In this document: positions 1-8,693 of the stretch, one piece after another
Layout of the letters: every line of letters begins with the position of its first letter
Numbering within the stretch: position 1 is the first letter of the stretch
DNA from: Brevundimonas pishanensis
GTDB lineage: Bacteria; Pseudomonadota; Alphaproteobacteria; Caulobacterales; Caulobacteraceae
Length of the DNA: 64,000 nucleotides
Direction: 5' to 3'
Assembly (NCBI RefSeq): GCF_022750635.1
Contig: NZ_JAJKBG010000008.1
Span: 22,645-86,644 of the forward strand
Position numbers and translations under genes: made by a program
Notes under the pieces: generated by a model
The model's database searches: none
What the model saw: only the letters and a program-made list of their open reading frames with translations
What the model was told of the DNA's origin: nothing

Positions 1-1
1 G

Positions 2-349
2 GACGAGGCGGCGGTGCGCGGTATTGCGGCACGCCTGCTGCGTCAGCGCGGCTATGAGGTGATCGAGGCCGCCGACGGTGAAGAGGCGCTTGAGCTGGCC
101 GAGGAATGGTCGGGTCAGATCGATATGCTGATCTCGGATGTCATCATGCCGGGGCTGGACGGTCCGTCGCTGCTGCGCAAAGCGCGCAAATATATTGGTG
201 ACGTGCCGGTCCTGTTTATCTCGGGCTATGCCGAAAGCGATTTCTCGGACCTGCTACAGGACGAGGTGGGCGTAAGCTTCCTGCCCAAGCCGCTCGATAT
301 CAAGTCTCTCGCAGAGCGCGTGAAACAGGAACTCCACGCGGAAGCCTGA
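2..349 (+). CDS. cckA: CckA hybrid histidine kinase, C-terminal receiver domain (5' truncated by window edge)
   Basis: The frame is open from base 2 and ends at TGA 347-349, so only the last 115 residues are present. They form one CheY-like receiver domain: the phospho-acceptor Asp lies in 'LISDVIMPG', the conserved Ser in 'FISGYAE' and the Lys in 'FLPKP'. The wording closely resembles the receiver that ends Caulobacter CckA, the kinase that passes phosphate through ChpT to CtrA and CpdR. The kinase core lies outside the window, so the identity rests on the receiver alone; another hybrid kinase is possible. A small convergent gene begins seven bases after the stop. Confidence 0.75.
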   Translation, partial: DEAAVRGIAARLLRQRGYEVIEAADGEEALELAEEWSGQIDMLISDVIMPGLDGPSLLRKARKYIGDVPVLFISGYAESDFSDLLQDEVGVSFLPKPLDIKSLAERVKQELHAEA

Positions 350-356
350 TCGCGTC

Positions 357-548
357 TCAGGCGCTGATTTCGAAACGCCAGTCCTCGACACTGCTCTCGG
401 AGCGGCGCTCGCGGGCCTGTGCGTAAAAGAAGTCCGCCATCTCGAAGATTTGCAGCCGCGTCATGCGGCTCATGACGGGTGCAAGCTGCTCTTTCATAAG
501 AGCCAGCTGTTCTTCGGTCACCCGAGAGGAGGGGTCGTATTCGTGCAT
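357..548 (-). CDS. small hypothetical protein, 63 aa
   Basis: ATG-initiated reading frame of 63 residues, acidic and helical, with no signal peptide or membrane segment. It ends seven bases from the cckA stop, in convergent orientation. The composition (many Glu, Gln, Met, Arg, with a C-terminal 'VEDWRFEI') looks like a genuine small cytosolic protein rather than a GC-rich shadow, and no competing frame of better quality covers these bases. I do not recognise the family. It is transcribed away from the superoxide dismutase gene, so the 180 bases between them may carry divergent promoters. Confidence 0.6.
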   Translation of the reverse strand: MHEYDPSSRVTEEQLALMKEQLAPVMSRMTRLQIFEMADFFYAQARERRSESSVEDWRFEISA

Positions 549-730
549 AAGGGTACCCGGGGAGAAGGCCGTGTTTGGAATTCAACGTAGGGTTCCCGTT
601 TGCGTTCCCCGCCTTCGGTCCTCGCGAAGAAAAATCACGTAAAACGCACCTCGGGGGTTGGGTTCGTGGCACGGCAGCTTAGATAGTAGCCTAGGAATCA
701 AACCATCGACTTTTGATAAGGAGTCTCCTC

Positions 731-1345
731 ATGGCCTTCACTCTCCCGCCTCTCCCGTACGCCTACGACGCGCTGGAACCGGCCATCGACAAGGAGACGA
801 TGACCTTCCACCACGACAAGCACCACCAGACCTACGTCGACAACCTGAACAAGGCTGTTGATGCCGACGCTTCGCTGCAGGGCCTGTCGCTGGAAGACAT
901 GTTCGCCAAGATGTCGTCGCTGCCGAAGGCCGTGCGCAACAACGGCGGCGGCCACTGGAACCACGCCCTGTTCTGGGAACTGCTGGCTCCGGCCGATAAG
1001 GCTGGCCAACCGTCGGCTGAACTGGCTGCGGCTATCGATGCCGACCTCGGCGGTATGGACGCCTTCAAGGAAGCCTTTAATGCTGCCGGCGCTGGCCAGT
1101 TCGGTTCTGGCTGGGCTTGGCTGATCGTTCAGGACGGCAAGCTGAAGGTCACCTCGACCCCGAACCAGGACAACCCGCTGATGGACGTCGCGGACGAGAA
1201 GGGCGCAGTCGTTCTCGGTGCCGACGTTTGGGAGCACGCCTATTACCTCAAGTACCAGAACCGCCGCGCCGACTATCTGAAGTCGTTCTGGACGGTCGTA
1301 AACTGGAACAAGGTCAACGAGCTGTACGCCGCCGCTACGGCCTAA
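731..1345 (+). CDS. sodB: superoxide dismutase (Fe/Mn family)
   Basis: Cytosolic enzyme converting superoxide to oxygen and peroxide. The start is ATG 731, because AAGGAG (718-723) sits eight bases upstream; this gives 204 residues, the usual length. Metal ligands are visible as His27 ('TFHHDKHH'), His78 ('GHWNHALFW'), Asp165 and His169 ('DVWEHAYY'). The second-shell Gln is at 146 in 'NQDNPL', the arrangement typical of Mn enzymes; Fe enzymes usually carry it near the second His, where this protein has Gly. The symbol sodB follows common alphaproteobacterial naming; the metal could be Mn or either. A rho-independent terminator follows. Confidence 0.95.
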   Translation: MAFTLPPLPYAYDALEPAIDKETMTFHHDKHHQTYVDNLNKAVDADASLQGLSLEDMFAKMSSLPKAVRNNGGGHWNHALFWELLAPADKAGQPSAELAAAIDADLGGMDAFKEAFNAAGAGQFGSGWAWLIVQDGKLKVTSTPNQDNPLMDVADEKGAVVLGADVWEHAYYLKYQNRRADYLKSFWTVVNWNKVNELYAAATA

Positions 1346-1381
1346 ATTCGTACCGCCAACCGATTTTTCGGTGGATAGAAG

Positions 1382-1412
1382 CAGGGAGCCGGTCATTCCG
1401 GCTCCCTGTTTT
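1382..1412 (+). terminator. rho-independent terminator after sodB
   Basis: An 11-base perfect stem (CAGGGAGCCGG / CCGGCTCCCTG) with a five-base loop is followed by TTTT. It lies 37 bases after the sodB stop and about 85 bases before the next start. Confidence 0.85.
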
Positions 1413-1497
1413 ACGTTTAAGGGTCTGTTATCCTTAAGCGTTCGCAGGGTAGTTACGTCTCGAGGGGCAGAAAGAACCCTCAACGTTGGGGCGTAGT

Positions 1498-3846
1498 ATG
1501 CGCGTACTGAATTGCGTGGTCGACGACCACAACCTGTTGCTGGTGGCCTTGGCGGCTTTGGTCTGTGTGACCGGCTCGGGCATCACCATGCAGCTGTATC
1601 GCAAGATGCGAGGCTGCCGCGGCCTTATGCGTGCCACCTGGCTGGTGACGGGCGCAGGCGCGGGCGGCGCAACCATCTGGTGCACCCACTTCATTGCCAT
1701 GCTGGCGTGGACCCCTTCGATGGCTACGTCCTACGAGCCGTTTATGACGGCTGGCTCGCTGGTCGTGGCCCTGGCGGGCTGTGCGCTTGCGCTGGGCGTC
1801 GGATCCAGCCGCGGACTGGCGGCCAAGCTCATAGGCGGTGCCCTGTTCGGACTGACCGTCACCGGTATGCACTATCTCGGCATGGCGGGATTGGAGAACA
1901 AGGCGTTTGTCCTGTTCGATCCCGTCTATGTCGTTGCCTCGGTCGTGCTGGCGGTAGGCTTCGGCGTTCTGGCCTTTTGGCTGGCGGCGGCAGGCCAATT
2001 GCCTGCGCATAAGGTGACGTCCAGTGCCGCACTGGTGCTGGCGATCGTGTCCCTGCACTTCACGGGCATGGCGGCCATTACAGTCCTGCCTATGGACGGT
2101 TTTGGCCAGTCCCATGGCGTGAACAGCAATCTGCTTGCCTTTGGCGTCGCTGGCGTGGGCTTGCTGCTGCTGGGATCGGCACTGGCGACCTATGCCCTTC
2201 AGGAACAGTTCCAGAGGCGCGAACGACGTCGTTTGAAGGCTCTGATCGACGGGACCGCTGACGGCATGGTCGTCGAGATCGCTGGCCGCATCGTCATGGT
2301 CAACGAGGCCTTCCTTGACCTGTGCAAGCTGGAGAGCGCCGACCTGACCGGAGCCCCGATTGCCCGCTGGATCGAGGACGCCAATGTGATGACCGGCCAG
2401 ACGGTGGTGCAGACCCAGCTTCTGACGGACGATCAGGAACTGATCCCTGTCGAGGTGGCTGTGCGTAACGAACAAAGTGAAAGCGGTGCCGCCGTCCGCC
2501 TGTTTGCTGTGCGCGATCTTCGTCGCCGTCAGGAGCAGGAACGCCGCATCGCCTTCCTGGCTCGCAACGACAGCCTGACCGGCATGCCCAACCGCGCTTC
2601 CTTCCTCGAGAAGATGACGCGAATGACCCATTTGATGGGCGGTGGCGGTGGCTTCGCCCTGCTGGCCATCGATCTGGACCGCTTCAAGGATATCAACGAC
2701 CTGTACGGCCATGCCGTGGGCGACCAGTTGTTGGTCCATATCGCCGAGAACCTTCGAGCCGCCGGGCGCGAAGGCGAGTTTATCGCGCGTCTGGGCGGGG
2801 ACGAGTTCGTGGCACTGGTGGCGCTGAATCCGCTCGCCGGCCGTCGCGAGCAAGCTGCCGTGGCCGCTGCACGCCTTCGCGAGGCGATCATCCAGCCCAT
2901 GGACGGCGAACACACTAATATCGGTTGCGGTGCATCAATCGGCGTTGCGCTGTGGCCGGAAGACGGTGCCGATACTTCGATCTTGATCAACAATGCCGAT
3001 CTGGCCATGTACCGCGCCAAGGCCTCGGTGTCGGACAAGGTCTGCTTCTACGAGAAGGCGATGGATGAGGCGGTGCGCCACCGTCGCCGCGTTACCGAGG
3101 GCCTGCGCAAGGCACTGGAGCAGGATCGCTTCCAGATATTCTACCAGCCGCAGGTGTGCGTCATTGACGGTGAGATCAAGGGCTATGAGGCCCTCCTGCG
3201 CTGGCCGCAGGATGATGGCAGCTTCATCTCCCCGGACGAGTTCATACCCGTAGCCGAGGATACCGGCTTGATCCTTCCGATCGGGGAGTGGGTGCTGCGC
3301 CGCGCGTGCGAGGAAGCCATGCAATGGGACAAGCCGTATCGTCTCGCGGTAAACCTCTCGCCGGTACAGCTGGGACATACAGACCTGCCCAAGCTGGTGC
3401 ACCAGATCCTGCTGGATACCGGATTGCCACCCGCGCGACTGGAGCTCGAGATTACCGAGACGGCCATGATCTCGGATATGGCGCTATCTACCCACATTCT
3501 GCGCCAGCTCAAGGCGCTGGGGATCAGCATCGCAATGGACGACTTCGGCACCGGCTATTCGTCGCTGTCGACCTTGCGGGCCTTCCCGTTCGACAAGATC
3601 AAGCTGGATCGGGCCTTCATGAGCGAACTGGAAGGCAGTCCCCAGTCCCGCGCCATCATCCGGGCGGTTCTGACCATTGGCGAAAGCCTGAACATCCCCG
3701 TTCTGGCAGAGGTCGTCGAGACACTCGACCAGTTGGCCTTCCTGCGCGAGCAAGGGTGCGACGAGGTTCAGGGCTTCCTGCTGGGCCGTCCGACACGTCA
3801 GGCCTTGCCGCTGGCGACGCAAGAGGCCGCGCTGGCCGTTGCGTAA
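1498..3846 (+). CDS. MHYT-GGDEF-EAL membrane cyclic-di-GMP signalling protein
   Basis: Inner-membrane protein of 782 residues from ATG 1498. The N-terminal 240 residues hold about seven membrane segments with three MHYT-type motifs ('THFIAML', 'MHYLGMAG', 'LHFTGMAA'), a domain thought to sense O2, CO or NO through a metal. A PAS-like linker (about 245-350) follows, then a diguanylate cyclase domain with intact GGDEF at 433-437 and an EAL phosphodiesterase domain with EAL at 564-566 and 'DDFGTGYSS'. No RxxD inhibitory site precedes GGDEF. Both catalytic signatures look intact, so the protein could make or destroy c-di-GMP. It stands alone between two terminated genes. Confidence 0.93.
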   Translation: MRVLNCVVDDHNLLLVALAALVCVTGSGITMQLYRKMRGCRGLMRATWLVTGAGAGGATIWCTHFIAMLAWTPSMATSYEPFMTAGSLVVALAGCALALGVGSSRGLAAKLIGGALFGLTVTGMHYLGMAGLENKAFVLFDPVYVVASVVLAVGFGVLAFWLAAAGQLPAHKVTSSAALVLAIVSLHFTGMAAITVLPMDGFGQSHGVNSNLLAFGVAGVGLLLLGSALATYALQEQFQRRERRRLKALIDGTADGMVVEIAGRIVMVNEAFLDLCKLESADLTGAPIARWIEDANVMTGQTVVQTQLLTDDQELIPVEVAVRNEQSESGAAVRLFAVRDLRRRQEQERRIAFLARNDSLTGMPNRASFLEKMTRMTHLMGGGGGFALLAIDLDRFKDINDLYGHAVGDQLLVHIAENLRAAGREGEFIARLGGDEFVALVALNPLAGRREQAAVAAARLREAIIQPMDGEHTNIGCGASIGVALWPEDGADTSILINNADLAMYRAKASVSDKVCFYEKAMDEAVRHRRRVTEGLRKALEQDRFQIFYQPQVCVIDGEIKGYEALLRWPQDDGSFISPDEFIPVAEDTGLILPIGEWVLRRACEEAMQWDKPYRLAVNLSPVQLGHTDLPKLVHQILLDTGLPPARLELEITETAMISDMALSTHILRQLKALGISIAMDDFGTGYSSLSTLRAFPFDKIKLDRAFMSELEGSPQSRAIIRAVLTIGESLNIPVLAEVVETLDQLAFLREQGCDEVQGFLLGRPTRQALPLATQEAALAVA

Positions 3847-3881
3847 CGACCGTACACGGATAGGCCAAACGCCCGTAAAGA

Positions 3882-3910
3882 TTGACTCTGACGGGCATCA
3901 AGGCCATAAG
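3882..3910 (+). promoter_or_regulatory. candidate promoter for rpsD
   Basis: TTGACT (3882-3887) and CATAAG (3905-3910) are separated by 17 bases, about 125 bases before the rpsD start. The -35 is good and the -10 poor. Inferred by eye only. Confidence 0.3.
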
Positions 3911-4034
3911 CGCGCCCTTCACACCACGGGTTTGCGCCCGAGGTGCGTTTAAACACGGACGATGCGTGAACCGCCGTTGAGATAGTGCCTCCAATCGGGG
4001 AGGGACCGGGCCGCGTCATATAAGAGAGTAGACT

Positions 4035-4652
4035 ATGTCCAAGCGTCATAGCGCCAAGTACAAAATCGACCGCGCCATGGGTGAAAACCTGTGGGGCCGC
4101 GCCAAGTCGCCGGTCAACAAGCGTTCGTACGGCCCGGGCCAACACGGTCAGCGTCGTAAGTCGAAGGTTTCGGACTTCGGTCTGCAACTGAAGGCCAAGC
4201 AAAAGCTCAAGGGCTACTACGGCAACATCACCGAGAAGCAATTCTCGTCGATCTACGCCGAAGCTGACCGTCGCAAGGGCAACACCTCGGAAAACCTGAT
4301 CGGCCTGCTGGAATCGCGTCTGGACGCTATCGTCTACCGCGCCAAGTTCGTGCCGACCGTTTGGGCTGCCCGTCAGTTCGTCTCGCACGGCCACGTGACC
4401 GTTGACGGCAAGAAGGTTGACATCGGTTCGTACCGCGTCAAGCCGGGCCAAGTCATCGAAGTCAAAGAAAAGTCGCGCAACATGGCTCTGGTGCTTGAAG
4501 CCCAGCAGTCGGGCGAACGCGACATTCCGGATTACCTGGAACTGGGCGATCGCGGTTTCTCGGTACGCTACGTGCGTATCCCGGAACTGGCTGACGTTCC
4601 GTACCCGGTTAAGATGGAACCGAACCTGATCGTCGAATACTACTCCTCGTAA
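4035..4652 (+). CDS. rpsD: 30S ribosomal protein S4
   Basis: Primary 16S rRNA-binding protein that nucleates assembly of the small subunit. The 205 residues match the family length. The N-terminal domain with '[10 protein letters not shown]' and the S4 RNA-binding fold ('[14 protein letters not shown]', '[14 protein letters not shown]') are plain. Codon use is biased as expected of a highly expressed gene. As in other alphaproteobacteria it stands alone rather than in the alpha operon, with its own leader of about 190 bases and its own terminator. Confidence 0.98.
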   Translation: MSKRHSAKYKIDRAMGENLWGRAKSPVNKRSYGPGQHGQRRKSKVSDFGLQLKAKQKLKGYYGNITEKQFSSIYAEADRRKGNTSENLIGLLESRLDAIVYRAKFVPTVWAARQFVSHGHVTVDGKKVDIGSYRVKPGQVIEVKEKSRNMALVLEAQQSGERDIPDYLELGDRGFSVRYVRIPELADVPYPVKMEPNLIVEYYSS

Positions 4653-4695
4653 TATTCGGCCCTTGTCCGCCTCGGCGGGCAAAGATCGGTACAGG

Positions 4696-4727
4696 AAAAG
4701 GCCTCGCTTTGGCGGGGCCTTTTTTTA
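4696..4727 (+). terminator. rho-independent terminator after rpsD
   Basis: Stem AAAAGGCCTCGC / GCGGGGCCTTTT with a TTTG loop (one G-T pair), continued by a run of seven T. It lies 44 bases after the rpsD stop. Confidence 0.85.
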
Positions 4728-4815
4728 TTGCGAAGGTTTAATGGAGAACGGCGTTCACTTTTGGGCCAAATTGGAGCAATAAGGCCGAAGATTCGATGGG
4801 GTGTAGGGAGGGGAA

Positions 4816-5208
4816 ATGATCCGGTCACTTATCCGCTCTGGTCTGACAACAGTCTCTCTGGCTGTGTTGTCGGCTGCCTGCGCCCCTGTCGTGACCTCTG
4901 CAGTGGCTCTGAACGAGCCGGGGCGGGTCGAGCCAATCTATGCTGCTGCTGTGGCAGGGAATGTGGCTGTGATCCGCGTGGGCTCCAACGGCTGTACCAG
5001 CAAGTCGGATCTAATTCCGCACCTGAGCCGGGGCGTCGGTCAAGCTGTCCTGACCGTTCGCCGGACCCAGATGGACACCTGCTCCGCACCCGAGCGTGAA
5101 GGGCTGGAGCTGCAATGGACGTTCGAGGAACTGGGCCTGCCGTCCGGTACCCTGCTGATGGTGAATAACCCGCTGCGCTCGGACACCATAGTAGCGGGTC
5201 AGCCCTAG
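4816..5208 (+). CDS. putative small lipoprotein, paralogue A
   Basis: 130 residues from ATG 4816, preceded by a strong GGGAGGGG. The N-terminus is a lipoprotein-type signal with Cys in 'LSAACAP', so the product is probably anchored in the envelope. Its C-terminal part ('LGLPSGTLLMVNNPL') and its Cys-containing middle ('SNGCTSKSD', 'MDTCSA') match the product of the gene at 5427-5786 ('LELPAGKQVRVMNPL', 'TNCTQRADF', 'DARCEG'). I therefore read the two as diverged tandem copies. I do not recognise the family or know a function. Confidence 0.75.
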   Translation: MIRSLIRSGLTTVSLAVLSAACAPVVTSAVALNEPGRVEPIYAAAVAGNVAVIRVGSNGCTSKSDLIPHLSRGVGQAVLTVRRTQMDTCSAPEREGLELQWTFEELGLPSGTLLMVNNPLRSDTIVAGQP

Positions 5209-5304
5209 TCAGCGCGCGCCCAAATCTAACCGATTATTCACGGGTAACCGTCTGGCTTCGCTGACACATTGTTCGTCAGACAAAGCTTTGTATGGGGACA
5301 TACT

Positions 5305-5430
5305 ATGAAATCGCGTTTCGCTACGCTCGGCGGACTGGCGGTGGTCGCTACCTTGCTGTCGGGCTGCATCATTATCGCCGGCGGCGACCGTGTCGTTCAC
5401 GATCAGCGCCCGATGGAGGCCAGCCAATGA
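5305..5430 (+). CDS. very small lipoprotein, 41 aa, translationally coupled
   Basis: ATG 5305 has GGGGA eleven bases upstream; the frame runs 41 codons to TGA 5428-5430. The residues are a signal peptide with a lipobox ('LLSGC') followed by 'IIIAGGDR' and a 15-residue tail. The stop overlaps the next gene's start as ATGA. The start of the mature part ('GCIIIAGGD') is almost the same as that of the next protein ('GCVIIADGE'). It therefore looks like a truncated copy of the same lipoprotein family, or a leader peptide that couples translation of the next gene. Confidence 0.6.
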   Translation: MKSRFATLGGLAVVATLLSGCIIIAGGDRVVHDQRPMEASQ

Positions 5431-5786
5431 CGCGTGCTTTGCTTGCCGCCTTGGCCTGTGTCGGACTGTCGGGTTGCGTGATTATCGCCGATGGCGAAGG
5501 CTCGTCGGTGAAGGTATCTCGCGGCGCGCCGATGGGGCCGTATGTCCGCAGCGTCTCGGCGGATGGCCAGAAGCTGCATGCTACGATCATTACCAACTGC
5601 ACCCAGCGCGCGGACTTTGAAGTGGTCGTGCGCGATGTATCCGACGTGGCCCAGGTGACCATCTCCCAGCACAAAGACGCGCGCTGCGAAGGGCCGCTGG
5701 GCGATGTGCCGATCTATTGGAGCTATCAGGTCTTGGAACTGCCGGCCGGCAAACAGGTTCGCGTGATGAACCCGTTAAGCCTCTAG
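5427..5786 (+). CDS. putative small lipoprotein, paralogue B
   Basis: 119 residues from ATG 5427, whose start overlaps the preceding stop by ATGA. A lipoprotein signal ends in 'LSGC'. The mature part is about 100 residues, with two Cys ('TNCTQR', 'DARCEG') that could form a disulfide, and ends in 'LPAGKQVRVMNPLSL'. It is related to the product of 4816-5208. Function is unknown; the Cys spacing and small size suggest a compact periplasmic fold. The frame ends eight bases before a convergent thioesterase gene. Confidence 0.75.
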   Translation: MTRALLAALACVGLSGCVIIADGEGSSVKVSRGAPMGPYVRSVSADGQKLHATIITNCTQRADFEVVVRDVSDVAQVTISQHKDARCEGPLGDVPIYWSYQVLELPAGKQVRVMNPLSL

Positions 5787-5794
5787 GGCAGGGG

Positions 5795-6220
5795 TTAGGC
5801 CGAGAACGGGCCTAACATGTCGGCAGGGATGCGTTGGGGGCGAAGGGTGCTGGCTTCGACAAGGCACCATTCCGATACGCCCTGAGCGCAGACCTTGCCG
5901 TCTGCGTCCTCGATCCGGACATAGCGGTTAAAACGCGGGCCTTGCGGGTCGCCAACCCATGTACGGGCCTTGATGCCCGTCGCATCGGGCATGATGCCGC
6001 GGAAGTAATCAATCTCGTGACGAAGGGCGACCCACGAATATTTCGTGCGGGTCGCCTCGTCGAAGCGGGCGTTCCAGTGGGCGGTGCCGACATCCTGCAA
6101 CCAGCCCACATAGACCACATTGTTGACGTGGCCGTTCTCGTCGATGTGCTCCGGCTTAATATCCAGAGGCACGATGAAGATCTCGCGGTCTTCGCGCGGT
6201 TCGAGAACAACCCTCGCCAT
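5795..6220 (-). CDS. acyl-CoA thioesterase, hotdog fold (4HBT family)
   Basis: 141 residues from ATG 6220; a TTG one codon earlier is a less likely start. The pattern 'IDENGHVNNVVYVGWLQD' is the active-site helix of the 4-hydroxybenzoyl-CoA thioesterase / YbgC-like group, which hydrolyses acyl-CoA thioesters in the cytosol. The substrate cannot be read from the sequence. It lies 17 bases downstream of the glutaredoxin gene on the same strand and is probably co-transcribed with it. Confidence 0.85.
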   Translation of the reverse strand: MARVVLEPREDREIFIVPLDIKPEHIDENGHVNNVVYVGWLQDVGTAHWNARFDEATRTKYSWVALRHEIDYFRGIMPDATGIKARTWVGDPQGPRFNRYVRIEDADGKVCAQGVSEWCLVEASTLRPQRIPADMLGPFSA

Positions 6221-6237
6221 CAATCAGCCCCCGCTGG

Positions 6238-6585
6238 TTAGTCTTCGGCCGGGCCGATGCCCTTTTCGGCCATCAGAGCCTGAAGCTCACCGGCGTTGAA
6301 CATTTCACGCATGATGTCCGAACCACCGACGAATTCGCCCTTAACGTAGAGCTGCGGGATGGTCGGCCAGTCCGAATATGCTTTGATGCCGTCGCGCAGT
6401 TGCTCGGACTGAAGCACGTCGACGCCAACGAAGGCGACACCGACGTGGTCCAGAAGCTGGACAGCGAGGCCCGAGAAGCCGCAGCGCGGCGAATCCGGCG
6501 TGCCCTTCATGAACAGGACGACGTCGTGATCTTTAACGGCGTTTTCGATGAAGGCGTGGACGGGATCAGCAGATTGGTCGGTCAC
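6238..6585 (-). CDS. grxD: monothiol glutaredoxin, Grx4 type
   Basis: 115 residues with the single-Cys active site CGFS ('SPRCGFSGLAVQ'), the glutathione-binding 'WPTIPQLYVKG' and 'GGSDIM'. Proteins of this type bind a [2Fe-2S] cluster with glutathione and BolA and deliver iron-sulfur clusters. I chose GTG 6585 over GTG 6594, because AGGTG lies just upstream and the protein then begins 'MTDQSADPVHAFI', like its relatives. No bolA gene is next to it here; a thioesterase gene follows. The sulfur-mobilising sufE is 11 kb away in this window. Confidence 0.92.
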   Translation of the reverse strand: MTDQSADPVHAFIENAVKDHDVVLFMKGTPDSPRCGFSGLAVQLLDHVGVAFVGVDVLQSEQLRDGIKAYSDWPTIPQLYVKGEFVGGSDIMREMFNAGELQALMAEKGIGPAED

Positions 6586-6666
6586 TTGAGGCACCTATAA
6601 GACGTGCTTGGTCAGCTAGGTGTCCAATGTGGCCGGGTCAAGGTGACCGGCGCGTTTATCCCGAAA

Positions 6667-7917
6667 TCATGCCGTTTTGGCCAAGAGCATCAGGTCTTTT
6701 GCCCTGACGGCCATCCAAGGTACGCCCGACATCGTGGCCGCGTCCGCAGCTTCATAAAGCGCCATACCCAGATCCTGCAGCGGGTAAGACAAGCGTTTGG
6801 ACAAGCTCATCGCCACCCGCGCCATAGAGATCTGGTCGCTGGCCCAATCAATGGCCGTGGTCTCGTCCATCGGACGGGCGAGGCGGTGACGAAGTACGAC
6901 TTCAACCTTGGTGATCGCGGTGAAATCACCCGTTTCGTCCGCTTCACTGATGGTGTGCGCATAGAGGCGCTCGCGGATCATGGCCCCGATGATAAGGCCG
7001 GGCTTGTCAGTCAGCTTGTGGGCCTGTTCCAGCGCCTCGGGGCTCCCCTCTGCACGTTCGGCCTTCAGCAGTTGGATCGCGGCCCAGTCCATCGGGCTGT
7101 GATCGGGCGAGAACTGGTCGGCTGCCGCATCGAACAGAGCACGCGCTTGTTGACGGGCACCGGCGTCATTGGCGATGGCGGCCAGAGCAGCCATACCCGT
7201 TCCGCACAGAGCCAAAGCGCGGGCGCGGCTGACGGGTCGCTCGTCGGGCAGGGCACCCTCCACAAGTTCGCGTAGTTCGCGGCCTGCACGATCCAGCAGC
7301 TTGGCGTTGCGGGTCAGAAGGCCCGCCTCCAGCGACAAGGCGGCGCGATCCAGTTGCAGGTCCTCGCCTATAGCTGAATCGTCCGGTTTCAGGCCCAGCA
7401 TGGCTTCGGCCAGTTGGTTGGCGGCATCGGCCATCTTGTCTGCATCATAGGCGACGCGGGCCTTGCGGGCATTCAATCGGGCGCGCAGGGCTTCCACCTC
7501 GGCCTGGGTCTCGGAGCGGCGCGCGGCAGGCAGGCCATCGAGGCTGGTCAGCAAGCCATCAAGACGACGCGGGATACCGAACAGGTCAAAGGCCAACATG
7601 GCCGTGTGGCCGACGTCGACGGCGGCGCGAATGGTTTGGTCCTCGTTCAGCGCGGCACGGCTGGCATCGCGTCCGGCTTGTTCGGCACGCTGAAGGCTTT
7701 CCGAGGAGCCGGAGCGGCGGGCATGTTCGCGCCAGAGAGCGGCTGCGCGCATCCATCCCTCATAGGGACGGGGGCAGGACACGCGACCCGCGTCGATGGA
7801 TTGGTTGCGGGCTTCGATCTCGACTAGGTTCAATCCGACCAGCTCCAACCAGCCCAGATCCTGGCTATCGCGGGCCTTCTCGAAAAGGCGTCTCAGATCT
7901 CTTCCAAACTCGAACAT
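6667..7917 (-). CDS. hypothetical all-helical protein, possible TPR-like repeats
   Basis: 416 residues, rich in Ala, Leu and Arg, with no signal peptide or membrane helix. Long stretches alternate as helix pairs (for example 'AGRELRELVEG' and 'ARALFDAAADQF'), which resembles a degenerate tetratricopeptide scaffold. The N-terminus 'MFEFGRDLRRLFEKAR' is well formed, and the ATG lies about 100 bases from the upstream gene's end. I do not recognise the family; a protein-protein interaction role is only an inference from the fold. It is isolated, with grxD 80 bases downstream. Confidence 0.8.
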   Translation of the reverse strand: MFEFGRDLRRLFEKARDSQDLGWLELVGLNLVEIEARNQSIDAGRVSCPRPYEGWMRAAALWREHARRSGSSESLQRAEQAGRDASRAALNEDQTIRAAVDVGHTAMLAFDLFGIPRRLDGLLTSLDGLPAARRSETQAEVEALRARLNARKARVAYDADKMADAANQLAEAMLGLKPDDSAIGEDLQLDRAALSLEAGLLTRNAKLLDRAGRELRELVEGALPDERPVSRARALALCGTGMAALAAIANDAGARQQARALFDAAADQFSPDHSPMDWAAIQLLKAERAEGSPEALEQAHKLTDKPGLIIGAMIRERLYAHTISEADETGDFTAITKVEVVLRHRLARPMDETTAIDWASDQISMARVAMSLSKRLSYPLQDLGMALYEAADAATMSGVPWMAVRAKDLMLLAKTA

Positions 7918-8020
7918 GGGTCCGCTTGTCCCGGTTTGGGATCACGGATTGATCCCTCCTGTTGCCAAGCAAACGCAGCGCCACGACGTTGGTTCGAAGT
8001 GAAATATCGTTGATTTTTTA

Positions 8021-8383
8021 TTACCCTAGGGAAGGCGCGGATTTCACGCACCTTTCCAGTTTCTCGACGGTAGTGGGAACGCCCCGGCTAAGTTCGCGCA
8101 CCGCGCGAATTCGTGCGCTGGACAGATCGCGCTCGGTCAAGGTTGTGGGACGGCCGGAGGCTTGGCCCATCTGGATTGTGGCCAGGGACCAATAAAGCGC
8201 GGCGTCAAACAGTAGCCTGCCGCGCGCACTCTCATTGCCTTCCAATTCGGAGCCGGCCTGTGTCACCCCTGCGCACGCGACCGCGTCCGCGTAGGAAACC
8301 ACCAGCGGGCGCGCAGCCGTCGCAGCAGGCGCGGACTGGCTGAATGCCAGAAGCACCGACATCGCCAAGGCAACACTCAACAT
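8021..8383 (-). CDS. hypothetical exported protein, 120 aa
   Basis: A signal peptide of about 20 residues ('MLSVALAMSVLLAFSQSAPA') is followed by a mature part of 100 residues with two Cys, one in 'VACAGVTQ' and one near the end in 'LERCVKS', which could pair. The mature region is helical and has 'RGRLLFDAALYWSLATIQMG'. Predicted periplasmic; no family recognised. It is a single gene; the next minus-strand gene starts 103 bases downstream. Confidence 0.7.
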   Translation of the reverse strand: MLSVALAMSVLLAFSQSAPAATAARPLVVSYADAVACAGVTQAGSELEGNESARGRLLFDAALYWSLATIQMGQASGRPTTLTERDLSSARIRAVRELSRGVPTTVEKLERCVKSAPSLG

Positions 8384-8693
8384 GAACTCTCCAAATGGAA
8401 GCTGTGCTTCCGCGAGGGTAGGTAATCACTTCTACAGGACGTAGAAAACCCCGCAACACTACGCATTATGCACGGCTTTGCGGCACTTCCATGCTTTGTG
8501 GCTGCCTAACCAGTCAGTTGGTGAAGCTCTTTTGCGCTCCGCTCTCGTCCGCGCGGGAGTATAGAAGCCCCACGCCACCTTCATCGTGCGCGTAGCCGTA
8601 GGGTGCGCAAAGCGTTCCATAGGCAATGGCGTCTGCGCTGTTCAGCGGCGATTATCCCTCGCGTCGGAGAGTTGGATCGGGCATGACGGGGTT
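8384..8693. other. 310-base region without a convincing gene
   Basis: It separates the divergent 8021-8383 and 8694-9284 genes. Short frames exist on both strands, but none has a good start, ribosome site and protein-like composition. I see no tRNA, terminator or clear repeat. It probably holds the two promoters. Confidence 0.5.

Noticed and set aside
1480..2913. 477-residue open frame on the minus strand
   Set aside because: Antisense to the MHYT-GGDEF-EAL gene; His/Gln-rich shadow composition and no domain.
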